Part shown: positions 1 through 6,846 of the stretch, one piece after another | Layout: the number at the start of each line of letters is the position of its first letter | Position numbering within the stretch: the first letter of the stretch is position 1 | NCBI GenBank assembly: GCA_021824855.1 | Contig: JAKAJX010000018.1 | Location: 1-8,095, forward strand | Reading direction: 5' to 3' | From: Bacteroidota bacterium | GTDB lineage: Bacteria; Bacteroidota; Bacteroidia; Chitinophagales; Chitinophagaceae | Length of the DNA: 8,095 nucleotides | Notes under the pieces: generated by a model | The model's input: only the letters and a program-made list of their open reading frames with translations | What the model was told of the DNA's origin: nothing | Databases searched by the model: none | Position numbers and translations under genes: made by a program

Positions 1-570
1 ATTTAATGTTTCTTTGCCACCAATACTTGTTCCCCATAAGCCTTTGTTAATAGAGTATAAAGCTTTGGCAAAATTCATTTCAACACCTTTTTGTTTTAAA
101 TAGTCTATCTCTTCTTCTCTACTTAATTGTAAGTCGCGAATTGGTGTTATAATTTCTACATTCGGAATCATGATATGAAAAATCATATCAAACCTTACTT
201 GATCATTACCCGCTCCTGTACTTCCATGAGCTACTGCATCTGCATTTAATTTTTTGGCATGCTCTGCAATATGTAAGGCCTGAATTAATCTTTCGGCACT
301 TACGCTTAGCGGATAAGTATTATTTTTTAACACATTTCCGTAAATCAAATACTTAATTATGCGATTGTAATAATCTTTTACAGCATTAATGGTTGTGTGC
401 GTTTTTACACCAAGTTTATATGCGTGTTGCTCTATTTTTTTTAATTCATCTTTATTGAAACCACCTGTGTTTACAATAATGCTATGCACTTCGTAACCTT
501 TTTCTTCAAAATATTTTACGCAAAAAGTGGTATCTAATCCACCACTAAACCCTAGTACAACCTTTTTCAT
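1..570 (-). CDS. argG: Argininosuccinate synthase, N-terminal 190 residues (3' end beyond window)
   Basis: ArgG condenses citrulline and aspartate, using ATP, to argininosuccinate, the penultimate step of arginine synthesis in the cytoplasm. The frame opens at ATG 570-568 and stays open to the left edge. Residues 9-14 are SGGLDT, the ATP-pyrophosphatase P-loop of the family. Residues 114-127 carry the AHGSTGAGNDQVRF motif (usually AHG-TGKGNDQVRF), which contacts citrulline and aspartate, and residues 178-186 read LWGTSIGGK, matching the conserved LWG segment. The family is normally about 400 residues, so roughly half is present. No Shine-Dalgarno sequence precedes the ATG, only an A/T-rich stretch, as is usual in Bacteroidota. 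The gene follows the GNAT gene on the same strand by 58 bp, with no terminator or promoter box seen between them, so co-transcription is likely. In related genomes argC and argD tend to follow, but that lies outside the window. Confidence 0.96.
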   Translation of the reverse strand, partial: MKKVVLGFSGGLDTTFCVKYFEEKGYEVHSIIVNTGGFNKDELKKIEQHAYKLGVKTHTTINAVKDYYNRIIKYLIYGNVLKNNTYPLSVSAERLIQALHIAEHAKKLNADAVAHGSTGAGNDQVRFDMIFHIMIPNVEIITPIRDLQLSREEEIDYLKQKGVEMNFAKALYSINKGLWGTSIGGKETLN

Positions 571-628
571 TGGTTAAAATTATTTAATTGAAAATTGCGT
601 TATCGGCTTTTCTGTTTATTGAAATATT

Positions 629-1345
629 TTATTGATGTACAAACAGGTTGATTGCTGATTTTTGTTCGTTATTGTTAGTATTATTGCCATTTTCTTTTTT
701 TAAAAATGGCTTTAATAATTTCCATTGTTTTAATCGAAATAATCTTTCAAATCCTTTTTTATTTTCTTCAAAATATTCAGTTGTTTCTTTGGCGGTATGA
801 TGTTCTTTGGGATCGAAAAGCATTGCAGTGCACATACAGTTTTTTCTGTTCTTGCTTGTTAAAATATCGTAATTAACGCAGCTTTTGCATCCTGCCCAAA
901 ATGTTTCATCATCTGTTAATTCAGAATAAGTGACCGGTTCGTAACCCAGCTCGCTATTAATTTTCATTACGGCCAATCCTGTAGTTAATCCAAATATTTT
1001 TGCTGTAGGATATTTTTCTCTTGATAAATCAAATATTCTTTTTTTAATTTGTTTGGCAACGCCACTTTTTCTAAATTCAGGAGATACAATTAAGCCGCTG
1101 TTGGCAACAAATTTTCCATGACTCCATTCTTCAATATAACAAAAGCCAACCCATTGGCCACTGACCGTAACAGCAATAACCGCTTTTCCTTCAAGCATTT
1201 TATTGGCTACATACTCCGGAGATCTTTTTGCAATACCTGTTCCTCTTGCTTTTGCCGATGATTCCATTTCATCTGTAATGCGTATGGCATAATGTGTATC
1301 TATATGATTGGCTACGCGAATGATAATTTGTTGTTGATTTTCCAC
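629..1345 (-). CDS. GNAT-family N-acyltransferase of the arginine cluster, probable N-acylglutamate synthase
   Basis: This 238-residue protein has a GNAT fold. Residues 56-100 include the central strands and the acyl-CoA pyrophosphate loop (R92-K-S-G-V-A97, a relaxed Q/R-x-x-G-x-G/A motif), and residues 117-135 (the GLTTGLAVMKINSELGY region) form the late helix and strand. Residues 34-43 (ARGTGIAKRSP) and a cysteine cluster C153-x2-C156-x13-C170-x-C172 are extra to a plain GNAT domain and could bind metal. Residues 180-238 are a charged, Asn-rich tail. The start is GTG at 1345-1343; no in-frame ATG lies between it and the upstream stop, and the next ATG (residue 27) would remove the beginning of the domain. 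From family knowledge, GNAT proteins immediately upstream of argG in Bacteroidota are thought to acylate glutamate (acetyl or succinyl) as the first step of arginine synthesis. That role is inferred here from position, not shown by a diagnostic residue. Confidence 0.88.
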   Translation of the reverse strand: MENQQQIIIRVANHIDTHYAIRITDEMESSAKARGTGIAKRSPEYVANKMLEGKAVIAVTVSGQWVGFCYIEEWSHGKFVANSGLIVSPEFRKSGVAKQIKKRIFDLSREKYPTAKIFGLTTGLAVMKINSELGYEPVTYSELTDDETFWAGCKSCVNYDILTSKNRKNCMCTAMLFDPKEHHTAKETTEYFEENKKGFERLFRLKQWKLLKPFLKKENGNNTNNNEQKSAINLFVHQ

Positions 1346-1398
1346 TTTATTTATTGCATCATTAAAATTGAATAAATTAAATTAAAAGCACTTTTGAT

Positions 1399-1432
1399 AA
1401 TAAGTAACTGTATAATGTAATGTTACTTTATT
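1399..1432 (-). promoter_or_regulatory. Stem-loop in the arginine-operon leader
   Basis: On the transcribed (minus) strand AATAAAGTAAC and GTTACTTATT pair to give about ten base pairs with one bulged A and a 13-nt loop. The structure starts 7 nt after the stop of the candidate Arg-rich leader ORF and ends about 50 nt before the GTG of the GNAT gene. It is AT-rich and has no long U-run right behind it, so it is not a convincing intrinsic terminator by itself. It could be one arm of an attenuation switch, or chance pairing in AT-rich DNA. Confidence 0.3.
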
Positions 1433-1439
1433 AGTTGTA

Positions 1440-1550
1440 TTAGATACGAGGTCGTCGCAATAAATAGGAAGGATTCCCCAATATAGAGTTATCGCCTTTT
1501 AGTGATAGGCAATTAACAGGTAATTGTTTATAGTATATATTCTGTTTCAA
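1440..1550 (-). promoter_or_regulatory. Candidate arginine leader peptide ORF (36 codons, TTG start)
   Basis: The frame is open from about 1640 down to the TAA at 1442-1440, with no ATG in it. The most reasonable start is TTG at 1550-1548, giving a peptide that begins MKQNIYY and ends LLRRPRI. A shorter version would start at TTG 1481-1479 (13 residues). Three of the last five codons are arginine (CGA CGA CCT CGT ATC), in a G/C-rich patch in an otherwise AT-rich leader. It lies about 35 nt downstream of the expected transcription start and in front of genes for arginine synthesis, the arrangement expected of a ribosome-mediated attenuator. Against it: a non-ATG start, no clear terminator hairpin, and the same patch contains the small palindrome ACGACCTCGT, which could instead be a protein site. 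Function is inference. Confidence 0.3.
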
Positions 1551-1592
1551 CTTCTTGTGTTGATGAAAAGGTGAACAAAACTTTTTAGGCTG

Positions 1593-1600
1593 CAAAAGTA
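1593..1600 (-). promoter_or_regulatory. Promoter -7 box for the GNAT-argG operon
   Basis: The minus strand reads TATACTTTTGCAGCC, a perfect TAnnTTTG -7 element of the Bacteroidota primary sigma factor. No good TTTG -33 element is seen about 20 nt upstream, where the sequence is A-rich. It is the only TAnnTTTG between the helicase terminator and the GNAT start, and implies transcription starting near 1586 with a leader of about 240 nt. Confidence 0.6.
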
Positions 1601-1671
1601 TAGTAGTTTGCTGTATTTGAATGTTTTTTTTTATTTTATTTCAAACATATTTTAAATAACAAACGTTAGTA

Positions 1672-1699
1672 AAAGAGCTGTTTATTTAAACAGCTCTTT
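1672..1699 (-). terminator. Intrinsic terminator of the SNF2 helicase gene
   Basis: A perfect 12-bp inverted repeat (AAAGAGCTGTTT / AAACAGCTCTTT) with a 4-nt loop lies 163 bp past the helicase stop. On the minus strand the stem runs into a short T-tract (CTCTTTTACT), as expected for the end of the leftward helicase transcript. The arms are nearly symmetrical, so it may also work the other way. It sits just upstream of the arginine-operon promoter and would insulate it from read-through. Confidence 0.8.
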
Positions 1700-1700
1700 A

Positions 1701-1862
1701 TTGTGGGGGTGAACGTATTATACAATTTATTGGTTAATAGCAGAAGTTGGTTTTCTTCTTTTAAAAAAGAATGAAATGTGAAATTGCTACAGTTCTTTTT
1801 TTGTTGAGTAATAAAATCGGTAAAATTGTTTGTTTTATAGGTGGTTTTAATTAGAGCATTTA
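1701..1862. other. Helicase 3' untranslated stretch, no gene seen
   Basis: With 1346-1671 this belongs to a 517-bp gap between genes. The part 1701-1862 lies between the helicase stop and its terminator. It is AT-rich, with only a weak TTCTTTT/AAAAGAA hairpin around 1756-1771 and no ORF of interest, RNA gene or repeat recognised. Confidence 0.5.
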
Positions 1863-4800
1863 TTAGCTAAATAAATATTCCACATCTTCTTTGCTAAGAG
1901 ATTTTACAAAGCCTTCGTCATCGGTAATTAAGTCTTTGGCTAATGCACGTTTTCGTTCTTGTAATTTTACAATTTTATCTTCAACGGTATCGGTACAAAT
2001 CATTCTATAAGCAAAGATATTTTTGGTTTGACCAATACGGTGTGTACGATCAATTGCCTGCTGCTCAACTGCCGGATTCCACCATGGATCTACAATATAT
2101 ACATAATCGGCTGCAGTTAAATTTAAACCTACACCACCGGCTTTTAGTGAAATTAAAAATACCCTGCAATTCTCATCATTTTGGAATCGGTTAATAGCTT
2201 TTTCTCTGTCCGGAGCACTGGTGCTACCATCAAAATATTCATAATCTACACCCAATTCTTTCATCTTCTCTTTTATTAATGCCAGCATACCTAAGAATTG
2301 AGAAAAGATTAATGCTTTATGGTTACTAATATTTTCGGTAATTTCTCTTCCAATTTCATCGAGTTTTACAGAAGTATTCGGATAACGTTCTTTTTCATTA
2401 ACAATAGCAGGGCTATCGCAAATTTGTCTCAATTTCATTAAGCCTTGTAAAATGGTTAATTGAGATTTGTTTACTCCTTGTGTTTCAACTAACCCTAAAA
2501 TTTTATCTCTATAATCATTTCTATATGCATCATATATTTTGCGTTGCTCATCTGCCATTTCGCAATACAAAATCATTTCTTGTTTTTCGGGTAAATCTTT
2601 GGCAACCTGTTCTTTTGTTCTGCGAAGTATAAATGGATATAATAGTTTTCGTAAATGATCTTTTTGTTCTTTCTCGCCAAATTTATCTATCGGAAGGGCA
2701 AATTCTTGTTTAAAAAATTCAATGCTACCCAACATGCCGGGGTTTAAAAAATTCATCTGAGCGAATATGTCGAAAGTATTATTTTGCAATGGAGTACCAC
2801 TTAAACATAATCTGTTTTTTGCTTTCAATAAGCAAGCCGCTTTTGCAACTTTGCTATTAGGATTTTTAATAGCTTGGCTTTCATCTAACACTACATAGTC
2901 TAAGTTTAAATCAATAAATTGCTTTATATCGCTACGCAAAGTGCCATACGTTGTAATAATAATATCAATATGATCTTGCCAAAGATTTTCCCGCAACCTT
3001 TGTCCGCCATGATGTATGTAATAAGTTAATGCAGGTGTAAATTTTTTTATTTCATTTTGCCAGTTAAACATTAATGTGGTAGGACAAACAACCAATGCTT
3101 TTAATGTACCATTTTCTTGCCTTAAATGTTGCATAAAGGCAAGTGCCTGAATAGTTTTTCCTAATCCCATATCATCGGCTAAAATGCCGCCCCACTGAAC
3201 TTCTCGTAAATAGTTGAGCCATTGAAAACCACTTTCTTGATATGGTCTTAAAATGTGTTGTAAATGTTCGGGTGCAGCAATATCTTTTATTGAGTGATTG
3301 CTTTTTAAGCGATCGTATTTTTCTTCTAACTGAATAAAAAGCTCTTCTTCATTACGCTCATTATATAGTTCTTCAATAACACTAAAATGGTATTTACTTA
3401 ATTTTATGTTCGATGCTTTTCCTTCGCCAATTCTAAATAACAGCGAATATTTTCTTATCCATTCTTCGGGTAAAATACCAAGTGTTCCATCATTTAAATG
3501 AACAAATTGTTGTTTGTTTTGTAGTGCTTTTTTTACATCGGCTACTGTAACTTTTTGTTCTCCAAAATGAATTTCAACTTTAGCATCAAACCAATCTGTA
3601 TGCGAACTAATGTAGATTTTGGTAGAAGGTTTAGAAGTATTAAAACGAAAATTCTTTAACGCATCGTAGCCATATACTTCTATATTCATTTCCTTCATTG
3701 CATCTACAAATAAAAAGAACCAATTATTTTTTAATACATCTGTTCCTTTTAATGCCAAAGTATTGGTTTCGGCAGGATGAATAAATTGCGAATGAAGATT
3801 TTTAATTTTTTGAATAAAAAGTTTTTCAATCTCAATACTGCGTTGAATTATTAATAGCTTATCTGCTAAAGGCAAAATAATTTTTTCTTTATCAGATTCG
3901 TGTACTTCGTAGCCTTTGTAAATAAATAGGGGTTGAAATAATAAATAATCGCCCTTTTCTTTTAAAATTATTTTTGTATCGGGTTTTACATCTTTTATTT
4001 CTTCGCGTTTTAAATTGCCGAAATGAACATTGTATTCTTTCGATAAAGGCAAAATAAATTGTTGTAATTGATTAGCCCATGTTTCTTGATCTATCAATAT
4101 TTTTCCTGATGGTAAAAATTTTTCAATTACCATTATATCTTCCGGCTTTTGCCATAAGAAAAACTGATTATGGTACTGAAAAATTAATGAACCGCTACAT
4201 TCATTTTCTGCAACACTTACATTAGCTAAAGGCAATTTAACACTACATGCAATTTCGTACATATTATTAGTGAAATTTACCCAAAACTCAGGTGCAATAA
4301 AATACGATGAAACTTCTGCCTGTTGTAGGTTTGAGGTTGTGAATGATTTTTTTTCCGGAAGAAAAAAAGCGAATGCACTTTCGTTTAAATCGTTAAATAA
4401 TTTCTTAAACTTAGGATGTAAATATTCATTAATTAAATGCCTTGTTTCTTCGGGCAATTCTTCTGTATGTTGTTGAATAATGTTTTCCCAAATTCCACTA
4501 AACGGTGAGTTGCGATTAAGGTATCGGTTTATTTCTGAGGGCAAAAATTTTCTTAACGATTGAAGCAACATTTTATCTTCTTCACCAAATACTTCTGTAT
4601 TTACATATTTAGTTAAATCAATTTTTTCAACCTTTCCGGTATATTTTAAAAAACTTTCATCAGCTTCTCCCTGAACAGCATCTATTTGAAAATAAGGATA
4701 TTGATCTTCATTTTTATTAATAACAACTCCCAACTTTAAAGCAGCATGTTTTAGCTCGTCAAAATCTATTGCAGTTGATGAAGTTGCTACAACAGAAGGC

Positions 4801-5684
4801 AGTTCGGAAATTACAGGTTTAGGTTTTAAATCGCTTAAGTTGGCTGAAGGAGCAATTCTTTTAATAGAAGCATCTAATACTTTTAAAAATGGTTTTCCAT
4901 TAGAATAAGTAAATTCAAATTTTCCTGTAAGATTATCTTCTAATGAATAACCGTAGAGCGATAATAATTTATTTTTTTCTTTATCCCAATTTCTAATGCT
5001 ATCGAAAAAAGAAGTGCCATAGCTATTAAGCAGTTGTAATAAAACAATGTTTTTATGCACACATAATGGATGTTTTTGATCGGTATTGCAATTGCAACTG
5101 GTATCAAAATTTCTTTCTTCGTTTTTTTGAATTAATAATTTAAATGTTTGTCCATTCAATTCAAGTTCGGCAATAACACGCTCGTCTTTTGCTTCAATAA
5201 TATTCGCTTTATTGCTGCGTAAATAATTTTCTGCATCTTCAAAACTTTCGGGCGATGTTAGCATTTTAATCATCTTCAAATCCAATTGCTTCATCTTAAT
5301 TACCGTATGTTGTTGATTATACTGTAATTCTTTATCACCTAAAATATTTTTATCTAACATTTCTTGCAACTGAAATAATGCACCGGCTTTATGTCGGCAT
5401 ACTTCGCTTAAATTATAAGGACAAGTACATCGTAATTGTAAAGTTTTTGGATCTTTGAAAGTGCTGATATGTACTTTATAATAAGTAGAATAGCCATCAT
5501 CTTTAACTCTAAAAATTACCGATCCCATTAAATCGTCGTATTCAATTAATTCTACATTGCCTGATACGTGAATTTTTTTACCACGACGAATTACTTCTTC
5601 AGATGCGTTGTTATATATGTGTTTTATAAGAAATGGTAAAGCCAATGAATAGTAATTTATGGTTGAAAAAAGTGCAATTTGCAA
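1863..5684 (-). CDS. SNF2-family ATP-dependent DNA helicase/translocase with two N-terminal SWIM zinc-finger motifs
   Basis: Bacterial SNF2 proteins use ATP to move along double-stranded DNA and remodel bound proteins; the substrate of this group is not known. The N-terminus has a SWIM zinc site, C86-x-C88-x7-C96-x-H98, and a second, similar one, C197-x-C199-x8-C208-x-H210. A long central region (about 230-800) shows no motif I can name. The C-terminal engine is complete: an LRPYQ entry motif, Walker A DDMGLGKT (837-844), motif Ia (ALVVCPTTL), motif II D934-ESQ937, motif III SGTP (962-965), motif V (KAGGVGLNL) and motif VI with arginine fingers R1213 and R1216 in the DRTHRIGQ segment. The nominal start is TTG at 5684-5682, but it overlaps a TAnnTTTG promoter box. 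TTG at 5645-5643 (residue 14) is more credible, and similarity to relatives as I remember them begins around residue 20. The gene stands alone, divergent from recR, and ends in its own terminator. Confidence 0.95.
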   Translation of the reverse strand: MQIALFSTINYYSLALPFLIKHIYNNASEEVIRRGKKIHVSGNVELIEYDDLMGSVIFRVKDDGYSTYYKVHISTFKDPKTLQLRCTCPYNLSEVCRHKAGALFQLQEMLDKNILGDKELQYNQQHTVIKMKQLDLKMIKMLTSPESFEDAENYLRSNKANIIEAKDERVIAELELNGQTFKLLIQKNEERNFDTSCNCNTDQKHPLCVHKNIVLLQLLNSYGTSFFDSIRNWDKEKNKLLSLYGYSLEDNLTGKFEFTYSNGKPFLKVLDASIKRIAPSANLSDLKPKPVISELPSVVATSSTAIDFDELKHAALKLGVVINKNEDQYPYFQIDAVQGEADESFLKYTGKVEKIDLTKYVNTEVFGEEDKMLLQSLRKFLPSEINRYLNRNSPFSGIWENIIQQHTEELPEETRHLINEYLHPKFKKLFNDLNESAFAFFLPEKKSFTTSNLQQAEVSSYFIAPEFWVNFTNNMYEIACSVKLPLANVSVAENECSGSLIFQYHNQFFLWQKPEDIMVIEKFLPSGKILIDQETWANQLQQFILPLSKEYNVHFGNLKREEIKDVKPDTKIILKEKGDYLLFQPLFIYKGYEVHESDKEKIILPLADKLLIIQRSIEIEKLFIQKIKNLHSQFIHPAETNTLALKGTDVLKNNWFFLFVDAMKEMNIEVYGYDALKNFRFNTSKPSTKIYISSHTDWFDAKVEIHFGEQKVTVADVKKALQNKQQFVHLNDGTLGILPEEWIRKYSLLFRIGEGKASNIKLSKYHFSVIEELYNERNEEELFIQLEEKYDRLKSNHSIKDIAAPEHLQHILRPYQESGFQWLNYLREVQWGGILADDMGLGKTIQALAFMQHLRQENGTLKALVVCPTTLMFNWQNEIKKFTPALTYYIHHGGQRLRENLWQDHIDIIITTYGTLRSDIKQFIDLNLDYVVLDESQAIKNPNSKVAKAACLLKAKNRLCLSGTPLQNNTFDIFAQMNFLNPGMLGSIEFFKQEFALPIDKFGEKEQKDHLRKLLYPFILRRTKEQVAKDLPEKQEMILYCEMADEQRKIYDAYRNDYRDKILGLVETQGVNKSQLTILQGLMKLRQICDSPAIVNEKERYPNTSVKLDEIGREITENISNHKALIFSQFLGMLALIKEKMKELGVDYEYFDGSTSAPDREKAINRFQNDENCRVFLISLKAGGVGLNLTAADYVYIVDPWWNPAVEQQAIDRTHRIGQTKNIFAYRMICTDTVEDKIVKLQERKRALAKDLITDDEGFVKSLSKEDVEYLFS

Positions 5685-5689
5685 AAGTA
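5682..5689 (-). promoter_or_regulatory. Promoter -7 box for the SNF2 helicase gene
   Basis: The minus strand reads TTTACTTTTGCAAAT, containing TACTTTTG, a full match to the Bacteroidota TAnnTTTG element. No clear -33 TTTG is seen. Its last three bases are the TTG that opens the longest helicase frame, so transcription would begin inside that frame and the true start codon should be downstream. Confidence 0.5.
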
Positions 5690-5925
5690 AAGGAATGGCT
5701 GCTAAAATGCGAAGAAAAATAATACTGCTGTACTGAATTTTTGATTAAGCAAGCATAACTTATTGTATGGCTAAATTTGTTGGAAGAAATAAATTATCAA
5801 TACGAGAAGAATAATGGTAGAATGAATTTCGATGCGATAATTGATTTTTGGATGAAGAATACATGCAAAATGAAATTTGCAAAGCTGTTTAAAGAGTTAA
5901 ACCTGCTTTAGCTATGTAGCATTTG
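5690..5925. other. Divergent intergenic region between helicase and recR, left part
   Basis: This is most of the 311-bp gap between the two divergent genes. It holds only very short frames, such as one of 29 codons at 5822-5911, whose composition and lack of a recognisable leader give no reason to call it a gene. No RNA gene or strong hairpin was seen. The control elements sit at the right end (5926-5991) and at the helicase edge. Confidence 0.5.
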
Positions 5926-5975
5926 CTAACTAAATTCAAAAGAAAAATTAGTTAGTACTCGGTAAAATTAGTTGG
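5926..5975 (+). promoter_or_regulatory. Three TTAGTTAG-like boxes upstream of recR, possible operator
   Basis: CTAACTAA at 5926-5933 (inverted), TTAGTTAG at 5948-5955 and TTAGTTGG at 5968-5975 repeat with centres 22 and 20 bp apart, close to two helical turns. The last two lie within a 14-bp direct repeat with one mismatch (5944-5957 and 5964-5977). The first two can also form a bulged 10-bp hairpin with a 9-nt loop. The last box overlaps the expected -33 zone of the recR promoter. The protein that would bind is unknown. Confidence 0.4.
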
Positions 5976-5983
5976 TATCATCG

Positions 5984-5991
5984 TATTTTTG
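5984..5991 (+). promoter_or_regulatory. Promoter -7 box for recR
   Basis: TATTTTTG matches the Bacteroidota TAnnTTTG element and ends only 4 nt before the recR ATG. Transcription would begin at or next to the A of the start codon, so the recR mRNA may have no leader. The -33 element is not evident. Confidence 0.55.
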
Positions 5992-5995
5992 TTGC

Positions 5996-6610
5996 ATGCA
6001 ACTTCCTTCATCACTTCTTGAAAATGCAGTAGCACAATTTTCTAAACTTCCCGGAATTGGGAAAAAAACTGCGTTACGTTTAGTATTGCATTTATTAAAA
6101 CAAGAGGTAACCGAGGTTCAAGAATTTGGTGAGATAATTGCAAAAATGAGAAGAGATATAAAGTTTTGTCAAAGATGCCACAATATAAGTGATGGAGATA
6201 TATGTAGCATTTGTGCTAATAGTCTTCGCAATAAAAAAATTATTTGTGTAGTAGAAAATATACGCGATGTAATAGCTATAGAATCTACCCAACAATTTAA
6301 TGGATTGTATCATGTATTGGGAGGTATCATTTCTCCTTTAGATGGTATTGGTCCTAACCAATTAAATATTGAAACGCTTATTCAGCGTATTCAGAAAGAA
6401 GAGGTAGAAGAATTAATATTTGCTTTAAACCCAACTATTCAGGGCGATACAACAATATATTATATAGAGAAAAAACTAAATCCATACTCTTGTAAAATAA
6501 CTACTATTGCAAGAGGTATATCGTTTGGTGGCGAATTAGAATACGCCGATGAAATGACATTGGCCAAAAGTTTAACCAATAGATTGCCGGTGCAGCAATA
6601 TGTGAAATAA
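5996..6610 (+). CDS. recR: Recombination mediator RecR
   Basis: RecR works with RecO (and RecF where present) to load RecA onto SSB-coated single-stranded DNA at gaps during recombinational repair; it acts as a ring-shaped DNA clamp. The 204 residues match the family's usual length of about 200. In order: a helix-hairpin-helix around residues 15-34 with LPGIGKKTA, a C4 zinc finger C58-x2-C61-x8-C70-x2-C73, a TOPRIM domain from about residue 81 (IICVVEN, then the ALNPTIQGD segment), and the near-invariant C-terminal FGGELEYADE region that forms the Walker B-like part. I chose ATG 5996; an upstream in-frame TTG at 5972 would add eight residues (VSSYFCC after the start), but these are not family-like and lie over the promoter box. 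It stands alone and divergent from the SNF2 helicase gene. Confidence 0.97.
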   Translation: MQLPSSLLENAVAQFSKLPGIGKKTALRLVLHLLKQEVTEVQEFGEIIAKMRRDIKFCQRCHNISDGDICSICANSLRNKKIICVVENIRDVIAIESTQQFNGLYHVLGGIISPLDGIGPNQLNIETLIQRIQKEEVEELIFALNPTIQGDTTIYYIEKKLNPYSCKITTIARGISFGGELEYADEMTLAKSLTNRLPVQQYVK

Positions 6611-6642
6611 TTATTCTATTTTCTGTACAATTTTTCCAAATT

Positions 6643-6657
6643 TGATAAAATTTATCA
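6643..6657 (+). repeat. Short perfect dyad after recR
   Basis: TGATAAAATTTATCA is a perfect 7-1-7 dyad 33 bp after the recR stop. As RNA it could fold to a weak 6-bp AT-rich hairpin, too weak to call a terminator with confidence; it could equally be a binding site. The rest of the gap up to 6846 shows no clear promoter box: TATAAT at 6761-6766 is the only -10-like string, and this is not the usual Bacteroidota form. Confidence 0.3.
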
Positions 6658-6846
6658 GTCCTCACAAATCTGTTATTTTATTTTTTTCGTATTCCCCAAA
6701 ATGCAATAAAGTTACTTATAATAAATATTACCTAAAACTGTCCTTTAACAAAAATTTTATTATAATAGGCATCAAAATTGTTTTTATTCGGGGCAGCGTT
6801 GCTTGTTACTAAAGTATCTAACCAACTGCATTCAAAAAAATAGTCA

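Noticed and set aside
1367..1384. Possible ArgR box (TTGAATAAATTAAATT) just upstream of the GNAT start
   Set aside because: Only the left half resembles the TGAAT half-site; the right half lacks the ATTCA counterpart, so it is no better than expected in such AT-rich sequence.
1384..1395. Small inverted repeat AAAAGCACTTTT before the GNAT gene as a terminator for attenuation
   Set aside because: The stem is five A/T-rich pairs with a two-base loop, too weak to stop transcription by itself.
1943..2194. 83-codon plus-strand frame opposite the helicase C-terminus
   Set aside because: It lies entirely antisense to strongly conserved SNF2 motifs V and VI and its product shows no family features; it is a shadow of the real gene.
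4270..4476. 68-codon plus-strand frame opposite the helicase middle region
   Set aside because: Antisense shadow within a continuous long gene, with no promoter box or recognisable product.
5822..5911. 29-codon plus-strand frame in the helicase-recR gap
   Set aside because: Too short, with no promoter or similarity I recognise; such frames occur by chance in AT-rich intergenic DNA.
5972..5995. Upstream TTG start for recR, adding eight residues
   Set aside because: The added codons lie across the TATTTTTG promoter box and do not resemble RecR N-termini; the ATG at 5996 gives the normal length.
6095..6313. 72-codon minus-strand frame inside recR
   Set aside because: Antisense to the conserved zinc finger and TOPRIM part of recR; its Tyr/Ile-rich product is typical of reverse-strand noise in AT-rich genes.
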